From the NCBI GenBank assembly GCA_964398355.1, contig CAYNMM010000070.1, positions 1-14,016 of the forward strand: a DNA stretch of 14,016 nt. The letters are read 5' to 3'. Position 1 is the first letter of the stretch; the number at the start of each line of letters is the position of its first letter. The position numbers were made by a program, and so were the translations under genes. This document shows, one piece after another, positions 13,671 to 14,016 of this stretch. The notes below the pieces were generated by a model, which was not told the DNA's origin, ran no database searches, and saw nothing but the letters and a program-made list of their open reading frames with translations. This stretch comes from WFZT01 sp964398355. GTDB taxonomy: Bacteria > Hydrothermota > Hydrothermia > B15-G9 > WFZT01.

Positions 13671-13833
13671 GTCATATTCCTTTTCTATTCATTTAACTCA
13701 AGATTTCCGATATTTAATTTTAATAGATATTAGAACTCTATTGGACCGCCTCAATTTATAAAACCCACCAGATTAGTAAGACTTGACATCAACGTGAATA
13801 CATGTTCATCAGATTGTAATTTCTTGTGTTAGC

Positions 13834-13863
13834 TTGACAATCAAAATATTTAAATTTTACAAT
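13834..13863 (+). promoter_or_regulatory. Promoter of the secreted-protein gene
   Basis: TTGACA (13834-13839), 18 bases, TACAAT (13858-13863). The predicted start near 13870 leaves a short leader containing AAAGGAGGTG (13877-13886) before ATG 13890. Confidence 0.7.
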
Positions 13864-13889
13864 AGAGTCGTAATTAAAAGGAGGTGTGT

Positions 13890-14016
13890 ATGGGGACCAT
13901 TAAAAAGTTATTGATTATGGGGGTGGTATTTGTCCTTCCTCTATGGGGTCAAAACACTTTCATCAAAACCCACACGCTCCAGATAATGAACAGGCATGTT
14001 GATGACATCCCCTGGT
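13890..14016 (+). CDS. N-terminus of a secreted or exported protein (runs off the window)
   Basis: Only 42 codons are present. MGTIKKLLIMGVVFVLPLWG is a typical signal peptide: two Lys, then a 13-15 residue hydrophobic core. Cleavage is probable near LWGQ-N. There is no lipobox cysteine. The mature part begins NTFIKTHTLQIMN and nothing in it identifies a family. The start is firm: GGAGG (13880-13884) lies five bases before ATG, and a near-consensus promoter is upstream. Confidence 0.75.
   Translation, partial: MGTIKKLLIMGVVFVLPLWGQNTFIKTHTLQIMNRHVDDIPW

Larger units (their letters stand above)
13389..13889. other. Gene-poor, AT-rich intergenic region
   Basis: 501 bases between the MATE start and the secreted-protein start. 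It holds the MATE promoter, a small interrupted ORF on the minus strand (13476-13670), and the promoter of the next gene. Overlapping open frames at 13434-13652 (+) and 13427-13636 (-) need GTG starts and have no ribosome binding site. A second isolated TTGACA at 13783-13788 has no matching -10. Confidence 0.6.

Overview
The window comes from a bacterium of moderate-to-low GC content (low 40s % by eye) with compact gene spacing, mostly ATG starts, and TGA as the commonest stop. The adenosylhomocysteinase is of the short Thermotoga/archaeal type (GYGWCGRG nucleotide loop), and an EF-G-like (EF-G2 type) GTPase is present. Together these suggest an anaerobic, perhaps thermophilic lineage near the Thermotogae or an uncultured candidate phylum. 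I cannot fix the phylum from this sequence alone, and there is no rRNA or tRNA gene.

Layout. 1-918 (-): N-terminal 306 codons of an MFS transporter that runs off the left edge. 919-1322: a divergent, palindrome-rich intergenic region. 1323-3365 (+): an EF-G-like GTPase reading frame, complete except for one in-frame TAA at codon 214. A DUF89 phosphatase-family gene (3362-4210) overlaps it by 4 nt, and a Gfo/Idh/MocA oxidoreductase (4227-5231) follows. 5362-7613 (-): prpD then prpB, overlapping by ATGA. 7707-8966 (+): ahcY, divergent from prpD. 8967-9470: a gene-free block packed with GC-rich hairpins and 29-bp direct repeats, bounded by a 12-bp inverted repeat. 9471-12070 (+): two translationally coupled M16 peptidase-family subunits. 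12054-13388 (-): a MATE transporter whose 3' end overlaps the second M16 gene by 17 nt. 13389-13889: a gene-poor region with a small, apparently broken ORF. 13890-end (+): the start of a secreted protein.

How the genes fit together. PrpD and PrpB are two consecutive steps of the methylcitrate cycle (propionyl-CoA oxidation), but no methylcitrate synthase is present here. AhcY removes S-adenosylhomocysteine. The M16 pair looks like an obligate heterodimer: the first subunit carries the HxxEH zinc site, while the second has lost it but keeps the Arg/Tyr pair of the C-terminal half. MFS and MATE are unrelated efflux-type transporters.

The most noteworthy observations are: (1) the in-frame ochre codon in the EF-G-like gene, where the family usually has Tyr, plus a changed G4 motif; (2) a perfect 15-bp inverted repeat with a 3-nt loop covering exactly 11 codons of the DUF89 gene; (3) three genes (prpD, M16 subunit 1, MATE) that lack a Shine-Dalgarno and have a -10-like hexamer 7-8 nt before the ATG, suggesting leaderless transcripts; (4) the hairpin cluster with possible terminal inverted repeats. 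I did not find a clear new multi-gene defence or biosynthetic system.
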